The notes beneath the pieces are model-generated. The model searched no databases and was not told the origin of the DNA. It was given only the letters and a program-made list of their open reading frames with translations. The position numbers and the translations under genes are program-made. Positions 61,702 to 64,000 of a DNA stretch of 64,000 nucleotides are shown here, piece after piece. Position 1 is the first letter of the stretch; each line of letters begins with the position of its first letter. Source of the stretch: Cryptomeria japonica (lineage: Eukaryota > Streptophyta > Pinopsida > Cupressales > Cupressaceae); contig NC_081411.1 in assembly GCF_030272615.1 (NCBI RefSeq), forward strand, positions 213,399,744 to 213,463,743. The letters are read 5' to 3'.

Positions 61702-63166
61702 ATGAATAACATTGAAGCCTTGGCATCTTCTTCAACTGGCACGGTTTCGAAAGCCCCTTCCGAATTTCGCTTTGATATAGCTATAGCTTATATAGGAGAT
61801 ATTTTATCTCGTCTTGGGAGACAGGTAAGGGAATTTTATTTGTTCAGTTACAGCTATTCACTCACTCGTAGTCTAGTAGTCATACAATTTTACTACAGAG
61901 CAGTCGAAAAGACATCAAACTAAGCCAGATCAGATTTGATGTGTAGGGCTTTAATTCTAAAATACATGATAATGGAATGGGTGTAAAGAATGTAATGGCG
62001 CCCATTGCTTCAGATTTCTCAAAGCTATACGATGGTATTTCTGACGGTGCAAAACAGATTTCCAGTGGGGTAATCTTTCTGTCCAATTGAACAATAAATA
62101 ATTCTACAAACCATGTTTTCTAAACTGTAAATACCCATTTTAATTAATGTTTCTCCGTTTGATGAAGGAAACTCCTAAATACAACCTGTCTATCAAAGTA
62201 CAAACAATAGTGTCTGAATTGTTAAAAGGACTGGGTAATGCACATTGGGCTGGAGCGGCGCTTTTTGCAATTGCTAGTGTGTTAGAAAGATTGGACAAGA
62301 TTTCTACAAATAACAGGAATTGCATAGATCTTCTCAAAAGCATGCTTGACCTGGCAAAGTACAATAAAAAGCTGGTAGCTATCAATGGTGATTTGGACAG
62401 CGATATGTCAGCCAAAATGAATGATGGTCTTCATTTGATATTCAGAGCCTCAATTTTGTGTCATTCCTATATAACATGCACCAAATTATCCAAGTACGTA
62501 CGCGAGCACCTAAGAACTACTGCTTTTTGGTTTTTGTTTCATGGGTTTTATTTGCGCGGATGAAAATCACACTTTTCTCTATAGAAATTTGCTTGTTAAA
62601 CTGAAGCATCTCTAAATGATTAAAAAAGGTTCATAATGGCTAAGAGTATTGATGGAGAGCTTGTGGATCTACGTGACAAAGTGAAAAGCCTGAAACTCGA
62701 TCTGCTATTGCTTCTGAACATTGAACGGCTGAAATCTCTCAACTCCGACACATCAAGGCAACACCATCCTTCTGTACAGCGGCAACAGAGTACTGATTCA
62801 GGTTATAATTTGGGTTTTCTATTATTAGATAAAAAAATTTAATCTGGATTCGATGAAACACAACACAGTGAGTCCCTAGAAGAATCCTTTTGTTGTTAAT
62901 TGCAGGACAACACTCCTGAGACATGGATTATTTCAATTTTATGTTTTTTTTAACTCGATTCTTTATTAACTCGAGATTTCAATTGTATATTAGCAGATGA
63001 ATTGGCGGAAATTCTGGAAACTGAAAACCATGCAACAGATTCCGAGATTGAATGGGAAGAATTCACTTCACCAGCAGCTGATCAGTTACACAACCATACC
63101 AGGAAGAAACAGTGCAAGCTGATGAAAAAGCTAGGACGACCATTTTGCGCAGTGGGCAGATTTTAA
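61702..63166 (+). CDS. Five-exon gene, HeLo-like helical-bundle domain protein
   Basis: Proposed exons: 61702-61824, 61947-62069, 62168-62493, 62629-62801, 62997-63166. All introns are GT-AG and phases join without a stop, giving about 304 residues from MNNIEALASS to CAVGRF. The segment from about residue 90 to 190 (SIKVQTIVSELLKGLGNAH, WAGAALFAIASVLERLDKIS, NRNCIDLLKSMLDLAKYNKK) has the helix pattern and conserved words of the HeLo-like N-terminal domain of some plant NLR and MLKL-type proteins, which oligomerise at membranes. Helical LVDLRDKVKSLKLDLL follows, then an acidic stretch (SEIEWEEF) and a basic tail (RKKQCKLMKKLGRP). No NB-ARC, LRR or kinase is present. It could be a stand-alone domain gene or a truncated receptor. 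Confidence 0.6.
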
Positions 63167-64000
63167 TTAAAGAAACTGCAAAAGTATCAAAGCAGGAAAG
63201 CTAAATCGGTTTCATTCAAGTCAATAGTACATATACACAGCATTTACAATTGTTATGTGAACAATAAGTTTTATTTATTTATCCAGCTATTTGCGCAATA
63301 TCATAGTTACTAATATTATCTATCTAGTTTACCTATTAAATATGCTGACATCCAGATCAAAAAATAAATAAACTACCCTGGTCCTTGCGACCATTGTCAT
63401 TCGGTTATTCCCCACCCATGATTCAGCAGTATCATTTAGTTCGCACAATATGCCTGGCATGAATAACAGAGGATAAGCGTTGACAGTTAGAGATGGGAGG
63501 GAAATTAGTCTTTGGACGGGATAGGAAACCGTTGGCAAAAAAGGAGGAAGATATATTGTTCTTATGGGTTGAAAATTGAGCGTAACAGGGGAAAACAGTA
63601 AGACAAAATCTCTGAAAAAATCTTTGACCAACACAGGAGCAGCTGTCAGCAATACAGTCATATCCAAATGAGAGAACGGAAGCAAATCTGTATGGAGAAC
63701 AGAGATGCTTAGTTATCCTTTGTTTATAAAGGCTCTGTAAGAATTAACGTCTGTATGTTTTACTTTTTTCAGTCATAGGATCTGTAGCTTAGAGTTTTAG
63801 TATTGTTCAAGCAGCTCTTCCCTATTTCACTGTGTCTGTGTAACAAGGCCCCTTCATACTGATCTGGTTCTCAGTAACGGAAATGAAATTGCTCTTATCA
63901 GGAGGACACAACCTTAATGTTTGCTGTGTATGTATGAAATTTATAACCGTCTTATGCTAAAGAAAATTCTAGCACTTCATTGCATCTAATCTTGTCCTGA
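63167..64000 (+). other. 3' flank of the gene
   Basis: A candidate polyadenylation signal AATAAA is at 63363-63368. An open stretch on the minus strand (63329-63685, about 118 codons) has no recognisable domain, and I do not call it a gene. Nothing else was recognised to the window end. Confidence 0.35.

Noticed and set aside
63329-63685. 118-codon open frame on the minus strand downstream of the gene
   Set aside because: No recognisable motif or signal peptide, and it overlaps the likely 3' flank of the plus-strand gene.
1-64000. tRNA or rRNA genes
   Set aside because: I saw no cloverleaf with conserved arms; the tRNA-like words found are primer sites of retroelements.

Overview
The window looks like a repeat-dominated stretch of a large, AT-rich plant nuclear genome. 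Introns follow GT-AG, long terminal repeats (LTRs) of old retrotransposons fill most of the 64 kb, coding remnants are broken by many stops and frameshifts, and only one interrupted gene model is convincing, at the far right. The LTR style and the unclassified element ORFs fit a gymnosperm, but that is an inference; plant is secure, taxon is not.

Region by region: 1-5.2 kb is a minus-strand LTR element (F) with repeats in its untranslated part and a repeat-built proline/acidic protein remnant. 5.2-7.4 kb holds unclassified sequence and an unusual array of short hairpins. 7.4-9.94 kb is a minus-strand Ty1/copia pol remnant (G) split by a 1.0-kb terminal-inverted-repeat DNA element. 9.94-22.12 kb is a plus-strand Ty3/gypsy chromovirus remnant (integrase, chromodomain, LTR). 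It is interrupted by a LINE-like retroposon with a hairpin-rich 3' part, and its LTR by a copia-like LTR that carries a 4.95-kb foldback DNA transposon with a 3.3-kb tandem array. 22.1-25.0 kb is degenerate repeat sequence with two primer-binding-site-like motifs.

25.0-55.4 kb is one nested stack. Element C (25011-55370) contains copia element A (30068-44992) and non-autonomous LTR element B (45055-52093), and its right LTR carries a solo LTR, D (54074-54996). A is in turn split inside its RNase H domain by E (35238-43060, minus strand), a relative of F. For each of these five insertions I could place the ends and a 5-bp target duplication, perfect for A, B and D and with one mismatch for C and E. 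A is a full copia element with every enzyme damaged. B, C and E show no reverse transcriptase or integrase and were presumably mobilised by other elements.

55.6-57.5 kb is another unclassified element ORF with an A-rich 3' end. 57.5-61.7 kb has little recognisable. 61.7-63.2 kb is a five-exon gene for a protein of about 304 residues whose centre resembles the HeLo-like four-helix-bundle domain found at the N terminus of some plant immune and MLKL-type proteins; no nucleotide-binding or kinase domain follows in the window.
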